Assembly: GCF_004342025.1 (NCBI RefSeq)
Contig: NZ_SLWN01000001.1
Coordinates: 603,972 to 667,971, forward strand
Length of the DNA: 64,000 nt
DNA from: Kribbella steppae
GTDB lineage: Bacteria > Actinomycetota > Actinomycetes > Propionibacteriales > Kribbellaceae
Direction of reading: 5' to 3'
Numbering within the stretch: the stretch's first letter is position 1; each line of letters begins with the position of its first letter. Made by a program: the position numbers and the translations under genes. Positions 15,518-23,991 of this stretch are shown in pieces. The notes beneath the pieces are model-generated. The model saw only the letters and a list, made by a program, of their open reading frames with translations, did not search any database and was not told where the DNA came from.

Positions 15518-16738
15518 ATGGTGGCCGTGGAACAGACCCGGGTGGACGAGCCGATCTGGATGCGAACGCTGATCGGGTGGCACGTCGTGTTCTGGGTATT
15601 GCTCGCGATGACGCTGGTCGTCTCGTTCTCGGCCGACCTCAGCACAGGTCGCCGGATTGTCTACACGAGTGCGATCGTGCTGCTCGGGGCGGCGTACCAG
15701 TTCGTCGGGTTGCCCGCGATCACCTCGCGCCGGTCGCTTCCGTCGTACGCCTATCGGATCGTCATGATCGGGTGCCTGATGGTGCTGGTCGCGCTGTATC
15801 CGCCGGCGGTGTTCGTGATGTTCATCGCGTCGGCGCAGATGTGGCTGCTGTGCGAGCGGATCCGCGAGGGCGCCGCGTTCGCCGTACTGCTGGTGGTCGG
15901 CGTCGGCTCCGCGCAACTGTGGAGCGCCGGATGGGGCTGGAACGAGTTCTGGGAGATCCTGCCGTGGATGGCGGTCAGCCTGGTCGTGAGCCTGCTGTTC
16001 GGGATCTGGATCGCGCGCATCATCACGCAGAGCGAGCAGCGGGCCGAACTGATCTCGCAGCTGGAGTCGGCCCGGGACGAGCTCGCCGAGGCGCACCACA
16101 GCGCAGGCGTGATGGCCGAGCGCGAGCGGATGGCGCGGGAGATCCACGACACGCTCGCGCAAGGTATGACCAGCATCGTCATGCTCGCGCAGGCGGCCGC
16201 GGTCGAGCTGCAGCGCGGCGGTACCGATGGAGCGGCGGCACGATTGGCGGCGATCGAGGATACGGCGCGGGAGAACCTGGCCGAAGCGCGGGCGTTGGTT
16301 GCCGCGTTCACCCCAGTTGCGTTGTCCGAGGCAACGTTGGCCGAGGTGTTGCGCCGACAGGGCGAACGTTTCGCGGCGGAGACAGGGATCGACGTACAGG
16401 TGTCGCTCGACCTGCCGGACGAGGAGGTCGCCGCGCTGCCGCAGGGTCAGCAGGTGGTGCTGTTGCGGTCCGCCCAGGAGGCGTTGGCGAACGTTCGGAA
16501 GCACGCTGGGGCGACGCAGGTCCAGATCACGTTGGGGATCTCGGACGGCGGGGTGTGGATCGAGATCCGGGACGACGGTTCCGGGTTCACGCCTGGTGCA
16601 TCGGAGGCCGGCTTCGGGCTGGCGGCGATGCGGGGGCGGGTCGAGGAATCGGGTGGTTCGGTGCAGGTGGAGAGCTCGCCGGGTCGGGGTACCCGGGTGC
16701 AGGTGCTCGTCCCTGCTGTCGCTGAGGAGGATGTGTGA
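15518..16738 (+). CDS. Sensor histidine kinase, NarL/DesK class
   Basis: A 406-residue kinase with about five membrane helices in the first 165 residues, a short linker, the HisKA_3 dimerisation segment MAREIHDTLAQGMTSI (His near residue 209), and a HATPase_c domain with ALANVRKHAGA (N box), DDGSGF (G1) and GFGLAAMRGRVEESGG (G2). Membrane-embedded sensing with almost no extracellular domain resembles LiaS/DesK, often linked to an ABC exporter as here. ATG preceded by GAGGAAG. Confidence 0.9.
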   Translation: MVAVEQTRVDEPIWMRTLIGWHVVFWVLLAMTLVVSFSADLSTGRRIVYTSAIVLLGAAYQFVGLPAITSRRSLPSYAYRIVMIGCLMVLVALYPPAVFVMFIASAQMWLLCERIREGAAFAVLLVVGVGSAQLWSAGWGWNEFWEILPWMAVSLVVSLLFGIWIARIITQSEQRAELISQLESARDELAEAHHSAGVMAERERMAREIHDTLAQGMTSIVMLAQAAAVELQRGGTDGAAARLAAIEDTARENLAEARALVAAFTPVALSEATLAEVLRRQGERFAAETGIDVQVSLDLPDEEVAALPQGQQVVLLRSAQEALANVRKHAGATQVQITLGISDGGVWIEIRDDGSGFTPGASEAGFGLAAMRGRVEESGGSVQVESSPGRGTRVQVLVPAVAEEDV

Positions 16739-17379
16739 TTCGGGTTCTGGTGGTCGACGACCATCCCGTGGTGCGGTCGGGTCTGATCGGGATGCTCGCG
16801 GTGACCGAGGACATCTCGGTCGTCGGTGAAGCGGGCGACGGCGCGGAGGCCCTCGCGCTGGTGGAGTCGACCAAGCCGGACGTCGTACTGATGGATCTGC
16901 GGATGCCGCGCATGGACGGGGTGTCGGCGACGGGTGCGATCGTGTCCGGGTACCCGTCGACGCGGGTGCTGGTGCTGACGACGTACGACACGGATACCGA
17001 CATCCTGCACGCGGTCGAGGCCGGTGCCGCCGGCTACCTGTTGAAGGACACGCCACATGCCGAGCTGCTGGATGGGATCCGCTCTGCGGCTCGGGGTGAG
17101 ACCGTCCTCGCGCCGCCGGTCGCTGCCCGGCTGATGTCTCGCTTGCGTACGCCGTCCGCGCCGCCGGCCGCTCAGCCGTCGCCTCGCGAACTGGAGGTGC
17201 TGGCCGCGGTCGCTCGCGGCCTGAGCAATGCGGAGATCGGCCGGGAACTCTTCATCGGCGAGGCGACCGTGAAGACGCACCTACAGCGCCTGTTCACCAA
17301 GCTGGACGTCGACGACCGTACTCGCGCAGTGACGGTCGCCATGGAACGCGGGCTACTCCCCACCCCTCGCACCCGCTGA
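16735..17379 (+). CDS. LuxR/NarL family response regulator
   Basis: A 214-residue regulator with receiver phosphorylation site in DVVLMDLRMPRMDGV (Asp near residue 52), conserved Lys in YLLKDTP, and a C-terminal LuxR helix-turn-helix PRELEVLAAVARGLSNAEIGRELF ... ATVKTHLQRLFTKL. GTG start overlaps the kinase stop. It probably activates the upstream exporter genes. Confidence 0.93.
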   Translation: MIRVLVVDDHPVVRSGLIGMLAVTEDISVVGEAGDGAEALALVESTKPDVVLMDLRMPRMDGVSATGAIVSGYPSTRVLVLTTYDTDTDILHAVEAGAAGYLLKDTPHAELLDGIRSAARGETVLAPPVAARLMSRLRTPSAPPAAQPSPRELEVLAAVARGLSNAEIGRELFIGEATVKTHLQRLFTKLDVDDRTRAVTVAMERGLLPTPRTR

Positions 17380-17401
17380 CCGGCTGCCGGGCGACTACTG
17401 C

Positions 17402-17437
17402 GCCGACTACTTGGCCGACTGCTTGGCCGATTACTTG
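17402..17437. repeat. Three tandem 12-bp repeats at the uppS stop
   Basis: GCCGACTACTTG, GCCGACTGCTTG and GCCGATTACTTG follow each other without gaps. The third unit contains the uppS stop codon (17431-17433). On the minus strand the first two units lie just past the stop, so the repeats look like slippage duplication of the gene's 3' end. Confidence 0.8.
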
Positions 17438-18267
17438 GCGACCTCGTTGGGGATCGCGCCGCCGTACCGCCGGTCGCGCTGGGCGTAGATCTCGATCGCG
17501 CGCCACAGGTCGCGGCGGTCGAAGTCGGGCCAGAGGGTGTCGAGGAAGACCATCTCGGCGTACGCGAGCTGCCAGACCAGGAAGTTCGACGTCCGCTGCT
17601 CACCCGATGAGCGGACGAACAGGTCCACCTCGGGGATGTCCGGCGCGTACAGGTGCCGGGCGATCGTCTGCTCGGTGATCCGGTCCGGCTTGAGCTTGCC
17701 GGCGGCAACATCGCGCGCGATCGACCGCATCGCGTCCGCGATCTCCGCGCGACCGCCGTAGTTCACACAGAACTGCAGCGTGATCGTGTCGTTGTGCTTG
17801 GTCCGCTCCTGCGCGTACTCCAGCTCGTCGATCACGCTCTTCCACAACCGCGGCCGGCGCCCGGACCACACCACCCGCACCCCCATCGCGTCCAGCTCGT
17901 CGCGGCGCCGGTGGATCACCTCCCGGTTGAACCCCATCAGAAACCGCACCTCGTCAGGCGACCGGGCCCAGTTCTCGGTCGAGAACGCGTACGCCGAGAT
18001 GTACTTCACCCCGATCTCGATGCCGCCCTTGATCACATCCAGCAGCGACGCCTCGCCCGCCTTGTGTCCCTCGGTCCGCGGCAGCCCGCGCTGCTTCGCC
18101 CACCGCCCGTTCCCGTCCATCACGATCGCCACATGCCGAGGCACCAACTCCCCCGGAATCACCGGCGGCCGAGCGCCCGACGGATGCGCATCCGGCGGCA
18201 CGACCACCTTCTCCCCACCCCGCGGCCCCTCAACCAATCCCCGACGACGACGACCAATAGGCGACAT
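17431..18267 (-). CDS. uppS: Isoprenyl transferase (undecaprenyl/decaprenyl diphosphate synthase)
   Basis: Cis-prenyltransferase making the long-chain polyprenyl diphosphate carrier for cell-wall synthesis from IPP. The 278-residue protein has the catalytic Asp segment [33 protein letters not shown], and the C-terminal signature [25 protein letters not shown] with [12 protein letters not shown] at 18267 ([10 protein letters not shown]) is preferred over an upstream in-frame GTG. In M. tuberculosis uppS is next to recO; here recO is 3 kb away. Confidence 0.95.
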   Translation of the reverse strand: MSPIGRRRRGLVEGPRGGEKVVVPPDAHPSGARPPVIPGELVPRHVAIVMDGNGRWAKQRGLPRTEGHKAGEASLLDVIKGGIEIGVKYISAYAFSTENWARSPDEVRFLMGFNREVIHRRRDELDAMGVRVVWSGRRPRLWKSVIDELEYAQERTKHNDTITLQFCVNYGGRAEIADAMRSIARDVAAGKLKPDRITEQTIARHLYAPDIPEVDLFVRSSGEQRTSNFLVWQLAYAEMVFLDTLWPDFDRRDLWRAIEIYAQRDRRYGGAIPNEVAK

Positions 18268-18369
18268 ACCGAGCAGTCTCCCGCACCCCCAAAACCTGTG
18301 GATAACCCACCCCGCCGAACACCCTCCGTATGACACCCTTACACCAACCGCACTCAGATCGGAGCCTGA

Positions 18370-18984
18370 ATGACCCGCCGCCCGGCCCTCGGACTCGCCA
18401 CCGCAGCCCTCTGCGCCCTCCTAGCGCTAACCGCCTGCCAAGGCTCCCCAGAAGCCGGCCGCCCCAACACCACCCCCACCTCCCCCACCACAACCCCCAC
18501 ACCAACACCCACCGCCCCCTCCACCCCCACCTGGACCCCAGAACAAGAAGCGGCCATCACCGCCGCCAAAGCCCGCTACACCGCGGCCCGCGCGGCGACT
18601 GATGCGGCGCTGCACAGTCCGTCGACCGCTACCCGCGCCAAGCTCGAGCAGGCCGGGAACGGCGGCGAATGGATCATCCAGGTTCTGGGCGATGTGAAGT
18701 TCAACCAGGATCACGGTTGGTACCAGGAGGGCAAGGTCGTCATCGAGTCGATGTCCGCAGCATCGGTCACCATGAACGGGCCGCAACCCGAGGTTCGTCT
18801 CACCGTCTGCCTCGACACTTCCAAGACCTCCATCCGATACCAGGAGACTCGCAAGCCCGTGCCTGTCGGCCCGGGCAACGGGGACCGGCACAAGGCCCAG
18901 GCCGTGCTGGTTTACGCGGCGCCGGTCGGCCAGACCAAAAAGATGTGGTTCTTCACCCAGGAGAAAGAAGCAGGGGCATGCTGA
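18370..18984 (+). CDS. Exported lipoprotein of unknown function
   Basis: A 204-residue lipoprotein: signal peptide with lipobox LTAC (Cys23), a Thr/Pro-rich linker (about residues 32-55), then a compact domain with [21 protein letters not shown] and [17 protein letters not shown] that looks like an NTF2-type cone fold (weak inference). Its last codons overlap the start of the next exported gene, so the two are co-translated. No known family is recognised. Confidence 0.75.
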   Translation: MTRRPALGLATAALCALLALTACQGSPEAGRPNTTPTSPTTTPTPTPTAPSTPTWTPEQEAAITAAKARYTAARAATDAALHSPSTATRAKLEQAGNGGEWIIQVLGDVKFNQDHGWYQEGKVVIESMSAASVTMNGPQPEVRLTVCLDTSKTSIRYQETRKPVPVGPGNGDRHKAQAVLVYAAPVGQTKKMWFFTQEKEAGAC

Positions 18985-19976
18985 CGGCTACCCTCCGTCC
19001 GCTTGCAATCGCTCTTGCCCTGCTGGCCTCTACGTTGGTACAGGGCGGCTCGGCGACAGCCAACAACACCCTGCCACCGAAGCCCGCGGGCGACTACGTG
19101 CCCGTGTGCTACTCCAACCACAAGTGCTATTGGATTCTCCGCTCCGTCGCCGAGAGTGGCCCTCCGACCAAGACGACCCCCGGGAAGAAGCCAGCCAAGA
19201 CGGTAAAGCCGGTATGCCATTACGGCGGCGCTCTGCAGGCCTGCACTTCCGCACTCGGCAACTGGTCGAACAGCCACCAGTGCTATCTGCAGCGCCTCAG
19301 CCCTCAACCTCCATACAGCGATCCGAGGTGGCAGGGGCACACCGACGGCAGCATTTGGGCCTGTGTGCGGGAATTGGGTTACGACGAGGGTGAACACCTG
19401 ACGACGCGGTGGGTTTGGTTGCCTGGGGAGCCTGACACTGTGGTGATCGATCCGGTGACGTTGGCTTATCGGGCGGTGGCGATGATGGAGTTGGCGCCGC
19501 CGCTTGTCAAGACTGCGCCTGGGGTGGGGCAGGTTGGGTTGGTGAATATGCCGGTGTGGTTGTGGGTGGAGAAGACTGAGAACACTTGGGGGCCGATCAC
19601 CAGAAGTGCGAGCGTGCCGGGGTTGTCGGTGACGGCTACTGCGCGGGTGACGGCAGTCAATTGGGCTATGGGTGATGGGAGCACCGTTCGGTGTGAGGGG
19701 GGTGGGACGGAGTACGACAAGTCCATGGGGATCAAGGACTCGCCGGATTGTGGGCATCGGTATAAGAAGACCTCTCGGGAGTTGCCGAAGTGCAACTACC
19801 CCGTGGCGGCGACGGCTCAGTGGGACATCACCTGGCAGAGCACGCTGGGTGATACCGGGCAGATCTCGATGACGCAGGAGGCTGGGACCCAGCTTCGTAT
19901 TGGGGAGGCGGTTCCGGTGCTGGTTGATCCCAACGACGACTCTCAACCCGCTGCCCCGGCAAAATCCACCTGCTGA
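18978..19976 (+). CDS. Secreted protein with PKD-like region, unknown function
   Basis: A 332-residue exported protein with a Sec-type signal peptide ([20 protein letters not shown], cleavage near AT-A at residue 28). Eight or more cysteines suggest disulfides. The C-terminal half has MPVWLWVEKTENTWGPITRS and VNWAMGDGSTVRCEGGG with SPDCGHRY, the MGDG-type turn of PKD-like beta domains common in secreted actinobacterial proteins that databases often mislabel as ATP/GTP-binding. The ATG at 18978 overlaps the lipoprotein stop. The open frame extends back to 18669 inside the lipoprotein gene, but the signal peptide fixes the start. Confidence 0.78.
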   Translation: MLTATLRPLAIALALLASTLVQGGSATANNTLPPKPAGDYVPVCYSNHKCYWILRSVAESGPPTKTTPGKKPAKTVKPVCHYGGALQACTSALGNWSNSHQCYLQRLSPQPPYSDPRWQGHTDGSIWACVRELGYDEGEHLTTRWVWLPGEPDTVVIDPVTLAYRAVAMMELAPPLVKTAPGVGQVGLVNMPVWLWVEKTENTWGPITRSASVPGLSVTATARVTAVNWAMGDGSTVRCEGGGTEYDKSMGIKDSPDCGHRYKKTSRELPKCNYPVAATAQWDITWQSTLGDTGQISMTQEAGTQLRIGEAVPVLVDPNDDSQPAAPAKSTC

Positions 19977-20027
19977 GCGGTCGGCTGGGCGGCGCACCGG
20001 TTGGGCGGGGGTGACCGGAGGGTTGAT

Positions 20028-20033
20028 TAGACT
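20028..20033 (+). promoter_or_regulatory. -10 hexamer TAGACT before the VapB-like gene
   Basis: TAGACT ends seven bases before the ATG at 20040, which would place the transcript start at the ATG (leaderless mRNA). No good -35 is visible at 17-18 bases. Autoregulation by the encoded antitoxin is expected but no clear dyad is seen. Confidence 0.45.
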
Positions 20034-20039
20034 CGGGGC

Positions 20040-20468
20040 ATGCCAGGGCCTAGTACTGACTCGCGGATCTATCTGCTGGATGCGGATGAGCGTCAGGTCG
20101 TGCCGGGTGGTCCGGCTGTGATTGGGTCGGACGCGGTGCGCGAGGAGCTTCCGCCGCAGGTGTTCCGGGCGGTTCAGCATGTGATCGAGGCGATGCGGGC
20201 GGGGCAGGCGGTGAAGATCACGCCGTTGCGGCCCGAGCTGCCGATCGACGAGGCCGCCGACGCGATCGGGATCGGCCGGGACGATCTTCGCGGGTACGTT
20301 GCCGAGGGCGCCATTCCCTTCCGGTCGTCGGAGTACGTCGACTGGGTGCGGCTGGCCGACGTGATTGCGTGGGACAACAAGCGTCGGCAGGAGCGGAGCG
20401 CGGCGCTCCAGGAGTTGCTGGACGAGGAGCCGTGGGACGAGGGCGACGATGAGGGGCGCCAGTCGTGA
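20040..20468 (+). CDS. VapB50-like antitoxin with excisionase-type helix-turn-helix
   Basis: A 142-residue DNA-binding protein. The centre, LPIDEAADAIGIGRDDLRGYVAEGAIPF, is an excisionase/MerR-like winged helix-turn-helix, and the acidic C-terminus LDEEPWDEGDDEG is suited to bind the toxin. Domain order and partner match the M. tuberculosis Rv3750c-Rv3749c (VapBC50) type. Its stop overlaps the PIN-domain gene start (GTGA). Confidence 0.7.
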   Translation: MPGPSTDSRIYLLDADERQVVPGGPAVIGSDAVREELPPQVFRAVQHVIEAMRAGQAVKITPLRPELPIDEAADAIGIGRDDLRGYVAEGAIPFRSSEYVDWVRLADVIAWDNKRRQERSAALQELLDEEPWDEGDDEGRQS

Positions 20469-21226
20469 CTGAGTCGGCCCCGACCGCCTCGTCGCGACCG
20501 GAGCGAGCGTTCCTCGACGCGAACGTGATTCGCGGTCAACTGACCAACGACATCCTGATGTCGATGGCGCACCGGGACGTCTTCGAGCCGCGCTGGTCGC
20601 AGCACGTCATCGACGAGATGCGCCGCAACCGGCCCGAAGGGGTCTCCGAGGAGAAGGTCGACAAGCGCATCGGCGCGATGAACAAGGTCTTTCCCCGGGC
20701 GATGACCAGCGGCCATGAAGGCCTGGAACCACAGATGCAGGCCGACCCGAAGGACAAGCACGTGCTCGCGGCCGCCGTGCACAGCGAATCGGCCGTCCTG
20801 GTCACCGACAACGTCAAGGACTTCAACCCGCCGTCCTCCGGCCCGAACGCGATGCGCGTCGAGAAGCTGTCCCAGTTCCTCAACCGCAAGCTCGAGGAGG
20901 ACCCGGAACGCGTCCAGTCGGCCCTGCAGGACATGGTCAACCGCAACAAGCGCGACCCACGAACCATGTCCCAGCTCATCGACAAGATGGCCACCCAGCC
21001 GGAGCTCCGCTCCTTCGCCCAGAACCTGAACACCGTCGTCCCGCCCGACCAGCGGGGCACTGCCGAGGTCCTCACCGCCAACCAACGAGGCTCCGCCAGA
21101 TCAAGCGCCCTCGACGGTATGGCGCCGCCAACCGGCGCGGCACGCGTCCCGGCCACTACCCCCCAAGCCCGCAAGGGCACTCAGCAATCCCAGGACCGGT
21201 CGAAGAACCACGAACAGGATGTCTGA
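20465..21226 (+). CDS. VapC50-like PIN-domain ribonuclease toxin
   Basis: A 253-residue protein with the acidic PIN residues in AFLDANVIRG, HVIDEMRRNRPEGV, DPKDKHVLAAAV and LVTDNVKDFNP, giving the four-Asp/Glu metal site expected of an RNase. The N-terminal 150 residues are the PIN domain; a helical middle and a disordered Ser/Pro/Gln-rich end extend it beyond the usual ~135 residues, as in VapC50. Activity should be held by the upstream protein. Confidence 0.75.
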   Translation: MTESAPTASSRPERAFLDANVIRGQLTNDILMSMAHRDVFEPRWSQHVIDEMRRNRPEGVSEEKVDKRIGAMNKVFPRAMTSGHEGLEPQMQADPKDKHVLAAAVHSESAVLVTDNVKDFNPPSSGPNAMRVEKLSQFLNRKLEEDPERVQSALQDMVNRNKRDPRTMSQLIDKMATQPELRSFAQNLNTVVPPDQRGTAEVLTANQRGSARSSALDGMAPPTGAARVPATTPQARKGTQQSQDRSKNHEQDV

Positions 21227-21239
21227 AACCACTCCGCGT

Positions 21240-22004
21240 TCAGCGTCCGCCTGCTCCTAAGGCCCCACTGTCCGAGCTCAGGTCCAGGTGGGGCAGGGAG
21301 CGGAGTTGGTGGTCTTGGTGGTAGGTGAAGAACGCGGCGATCAGGCCGGTGGCTTCGCGGCGGGTTCGGGGGTCGGCTTGGAGAGCGGTGGCCCAGTCGC
21401 CGGTGAGGAGGGCGGCCAGGTGGGTGACGGTCGCTGGGGCGGGCATAGCTGAGGCTGGCGGGCGGCAGGAGGAGCAGACCATGCCGCCGCCGGCGGGATT
21501 GAAGGCTCGGTGGGGGCCGGGTTCGCCGCAGCGGGCGCAGTCGCCGAAGGAGGGCGCGTAGCCGGAGATGGCGAGCGAGCGGAGCAGGAAGGAGTCGAGG
21601 ACGAGGGCGGGTTCGCGTTCGCCGGTGGACAGGACGCGGAGGGCGCCGGCCAGCAGGAGGTGCTGCTGGGTGGCGGGCTCCTTCTCCTCGACGACGAGGC
21701 GGTCGGCGGTCTCGAGCAGGACGGTGCCGGTGGTGTACCGGGCGTAGTCGCCGACGATTCCCTCGCCGTACGCCGCGATCGAGACGGCCTGGGTGACGAC
21801 GTCGAGGGTGCGGCCGGTGGCGAGTTGCAGGTCGACGTGGCTGAACGGCTCCAGCCGCGCGCCGAAGCGGGACGACGTACGGCGGACGCCCTTCGCGACG
21901 GCGCGGATCTTGCCGCGGCCGCGGGTCAGCAGCGTGGCGATCCGGTCCGCTTCACCCAGTTTCTGGGTGCGCAGCACGATCGCCTCATCCCGGTAGAGCG
22001 GCAC
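21240..22004 (-). CDS. recO: DNA repair protein RecO
   Basis: Helps load RecA on single-stranded DNA and anneals strands. The 254-residue protein has the N-terminal OB fold (YRDEAIVLRTQKLGEADRI, FGARLEPFSHVDLQL), a helical middle and a Cys4 zinc motif CARC ... CSSC near residues 158-180. It stays on the same strand as the uppS and era backbone genes but is separated from both by accessory blocks. Confidence 0.93.
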   Translation of the reverse strand: MPLYRDEAIVLRTQKLGEADRIATLLTRGRGKIRAVAKGVRRTSSRFGARLEPFSHVDLQLATGRTLDVVTQAVSIAAYGEGIVGDYARYTTGTVLLETADRLVVEEKEPATQQHLLLAGALRVLSTGEREPALVLDSFLLRSLAISGYAPSFGDCARCGEPGPHRAFNPAGGGMVCSSCRPPASAMPAPATVTHLAALLTGDWATALQADPRTRREATGLIAAFFTYHQDHQLRSLPHLDLSSDSGALGAGGR

Positions 22005-22016
22005 CCCATCAGTCTC

Positions 22017-22841
22017 TCACCCGCGGGCGACATACTCCTCGAGGCTGGTCGGCGGGCGGCCGGTGATGTCCTCGACGGCTGAGGAGAGCGCACTCAGCTC
22101 ACCACTGGCGATCGCCGCGTACGACGTGACCCATCCGGCGACCTCCCAGGCGGGAGCGCCGTACACCTCGCGGGACCGGTAGGCCTCGTCCAGCGTCTCC
22201 GCCTCGTACCGCACCCGACGGTCCCAGGCGGAGGACAGTACGGCGGCCGCCTCGGCCAATGTGAAGGCGGCAGGCCCGGTCAGGTCGTAGGAAGCGCCGG
22301 AGTGGCCCGGGTCCACCAGGACCCGGGCCGCTACCGCCGCCACGTCGTCGCGGGCGACCGCAGCCACCCGCCCGTCACCGGCCGGTCCGCGGATCACGCC
22401 GTCCTGGCCGACGTACCCGGTCACGAAGTCGAGGTACAGGTTGTCTCGCAGGAAGGTGAAGTCGACGCCGACAGACCGGATGTGTTCCTCGGTGTGCCAG
22501 TGGTCGCGTGCGAAGGTGAACGTCGCTCCCGGCGACGCGCCGATGAACGACGTGTAGACGATCCGCTGCACACCAGCCGCCACCGCGGCATCGACCGTCG
22601 CCTTGTGCAAGGCGATGCGATCGGCCGACTCCGTTGCACTGAGCAACATCAGGGTCTCGACCCCGTCCAGCGCGTCGACGAAAGCCTGCTCGCCGTACCC
22701 GGCCTGCACGACCTCCGCGGCCGGCAGGTCCAACGCCCGCGCGGGATCACGGACGATCAGCCGCTGCGGTACGCCGGCATCCACCAGCAGACGCGCGATC
22801 CGGGAACCGAGCTGACCGGTGGAGCCGGTGACACCGATCAC
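22017..22841 (-). CDS. NAD(P)H-binding SDR/NmrA-like oxidoreductase (QorB type)
   Basis: A 274-residue atypical short-chain dehydrogenase with the dinucleotide motif [17 protein letters not shown] at the N-terminus and [15 protein letters not shown], similar to QorB/SDR_a5 quinone reductases. It lacks the classical YxxxK pair, as usual for NmrA-like members. GTG start overlaps the stop of the aldo/keto reductase gene, so both are one operon. Confidence 0.85.
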   Translation of the reverse strand: MIGVTGSTGQLGSRIARLLVDAGVPQRLIVRDPARALDLPAAEVVQAGYGEQAFVDALDGVETLMLLSATESADRIALHKATVDAAVAAGVQRIVYTSFIGASPGATFTFARDHWHTEEHIRSVGVDFTFLRDNLYLDFVTGYVGQDGVIRGPAGDGRVAAVARDDVAAVAARVLVDPGHSGASYDLTGPAAFTLAEAAAVLSSAWDRRVRYEAETLDEAYRSREVYGAPAWEVAGWVTSYAAIASGELSALSSAVEDITGRPPTSLEEYVARG

Positions 22842-23824
22842 TTGCCCACCAGGTCCATCCCACCCTGGGTGTACCGCTGTCCGGACACCGCCTCCGGCGG
22901 GAACGCCTCGTCCAGCGCGGCCAGTTCCTCCGCGGTCAGCTCGACGTCCACCGCACCGAGGTTCTCGGCCAGGTACTTCCGCCGCTTCGTCCCCGGGATC
23001 GGTGCCACGTCGTTGCCCTGAGCAAGCAGCCAGGCGAGCGCCAGCTGACCGGCCGTGACACCCTTCGACGCGGCCAGCTCCCGCACCTTCTCGACCAGGT
23101 CGAGATTGCGCTGGAAGTTCTCCCCGCTGAACCGCGGCAGCCCGCGCCGCATGTCGTCCGGCTCGAAGTCGTCCGGCGATTTGAGCTGCCCGGTCAGGAA
23201 GCCGCGACCGAGCGGGCTGAACGGGACGAACCCGACCCCGAGCTCACGCAGCGCCGGCAGTACGACGGTCTCCGGGTCACGCGTCCACAGCGACCACTCG
23301 CTCTGGACGGCGCTGATCGGGTGTACGGCGTGCGCGGCCCGAACCGTGTCGCCGTTCACCTCCGACAGGCCGAGGTACCGCACCTTGCCGGCGGCGACGA
23401 GTTCGCCCATCGCGCCGACGGTCTCCTCGATCGGAACCTGCGGGTCGCGCCGGTGCAGGTACCACAGGTCGACGTGGTCGACGCCGAGCCGCCGCAGCGA
23501 GGCGTCGAGCGCCTGCCGCGCGTACTCCGGGCTGCCGTCGACCACGTTCGGCAGGGCGTTACCGACCGGCTTCTTGAAGCCGAACTTGGTCGCCAGGACC
23601 ACCTGGTCGCGGCGGCCGGCCAGCGCGCGGCCGACCAGTTCTTCGTTGGCGCCGTCGCCGTAGACGTCGGCGGTGTCGATGAAGGTGCAGCCGGCGTCGA
23701 TGGCGGCGTGCAGGGTGGCGATGGACTCGGCCTCGTCCGTCGTCACACCGTAGGACTGGGACATCCCCATGCAACCGAGGCCGAGGCAGGAGACGTGCAG
23801 GTCACCGAGCTTCGATTCACGCAT
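22838..23824 (-). CDS. Aldo/keto reductase
   Basis: A 328-residue NADPH-dependent (beta/alpha)8 reductase. Catalytic Asp and Tyr lie in [18 protein letters not shown], Lys in VVLATKFGF and His in LWYLHRRDP; the cofactor end has [15 protein letters not shown]. Nearest relatives are the YhdN/AKR11-like actinobacterial enzymes. The remnant at 11356-11898 is its paralogue. A 27-bp imperfect dyad lies 50 bases upstream. Confidence 0.9.
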   Translation of the reverse strand: MRESKLGDLHVSCLGLGCMGMSQSYGVTTDEAESIATLHAAIDAGCTFIDTADVYGDGANEELVGRALAGRRDQVVLATKFGFKKPVGNALPNVVDGSPEYARQALDASLRRLGVDHVDLWYLHRRDPQVPIEETVGAMGELVAAGKVRYLGLSEVNGDTVRAAHAVHPISAVQSEWSLWTRDPETVVLPALRELGVGFVPFSPLGRGFLTGQLKSPDDFEPDDMRRGLPRFSGENFQRNLDLVEKVRELAASKGVTAGQLALAWLLAQGNDVAPIPGTKRRKYLAENLGAVDVELTAEELAALDEAFPPEAVSGQRYTQGGMDLVGK

Positions 23825-23873
23825 ACCCCGAACCTACCGTCGTCACCCGTTGCTGTGAGCAAGACCCCCTCCT

Positions 23874-23900
23874 GCGATCACGGTCAGTGACCTCGATCGC
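23874..23900. promoter_or_regulatory. 27-bp dyad upstream of the reductase operon and FtsX gene
   Basis: GCGATCACGGTCA and TGACCTCGATCGC face each other around one G, matching at eleven of thirteen positions. It lies in the divergent gap, 50 bases before the reductase start and 92 before the FtsX-type permease. A regulator-binding site is likely, but no regulator gene is adjacent. Confidence 0.5.
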
Positions 23901-23991
23901 TGATCAGACAACAAGTCCGCATCGAGTCATCGGTGCAGACCACAATGGCCCGTCCGGTTCCGTATGTTCGAGCGGGCGAAAAGGGGGATCG

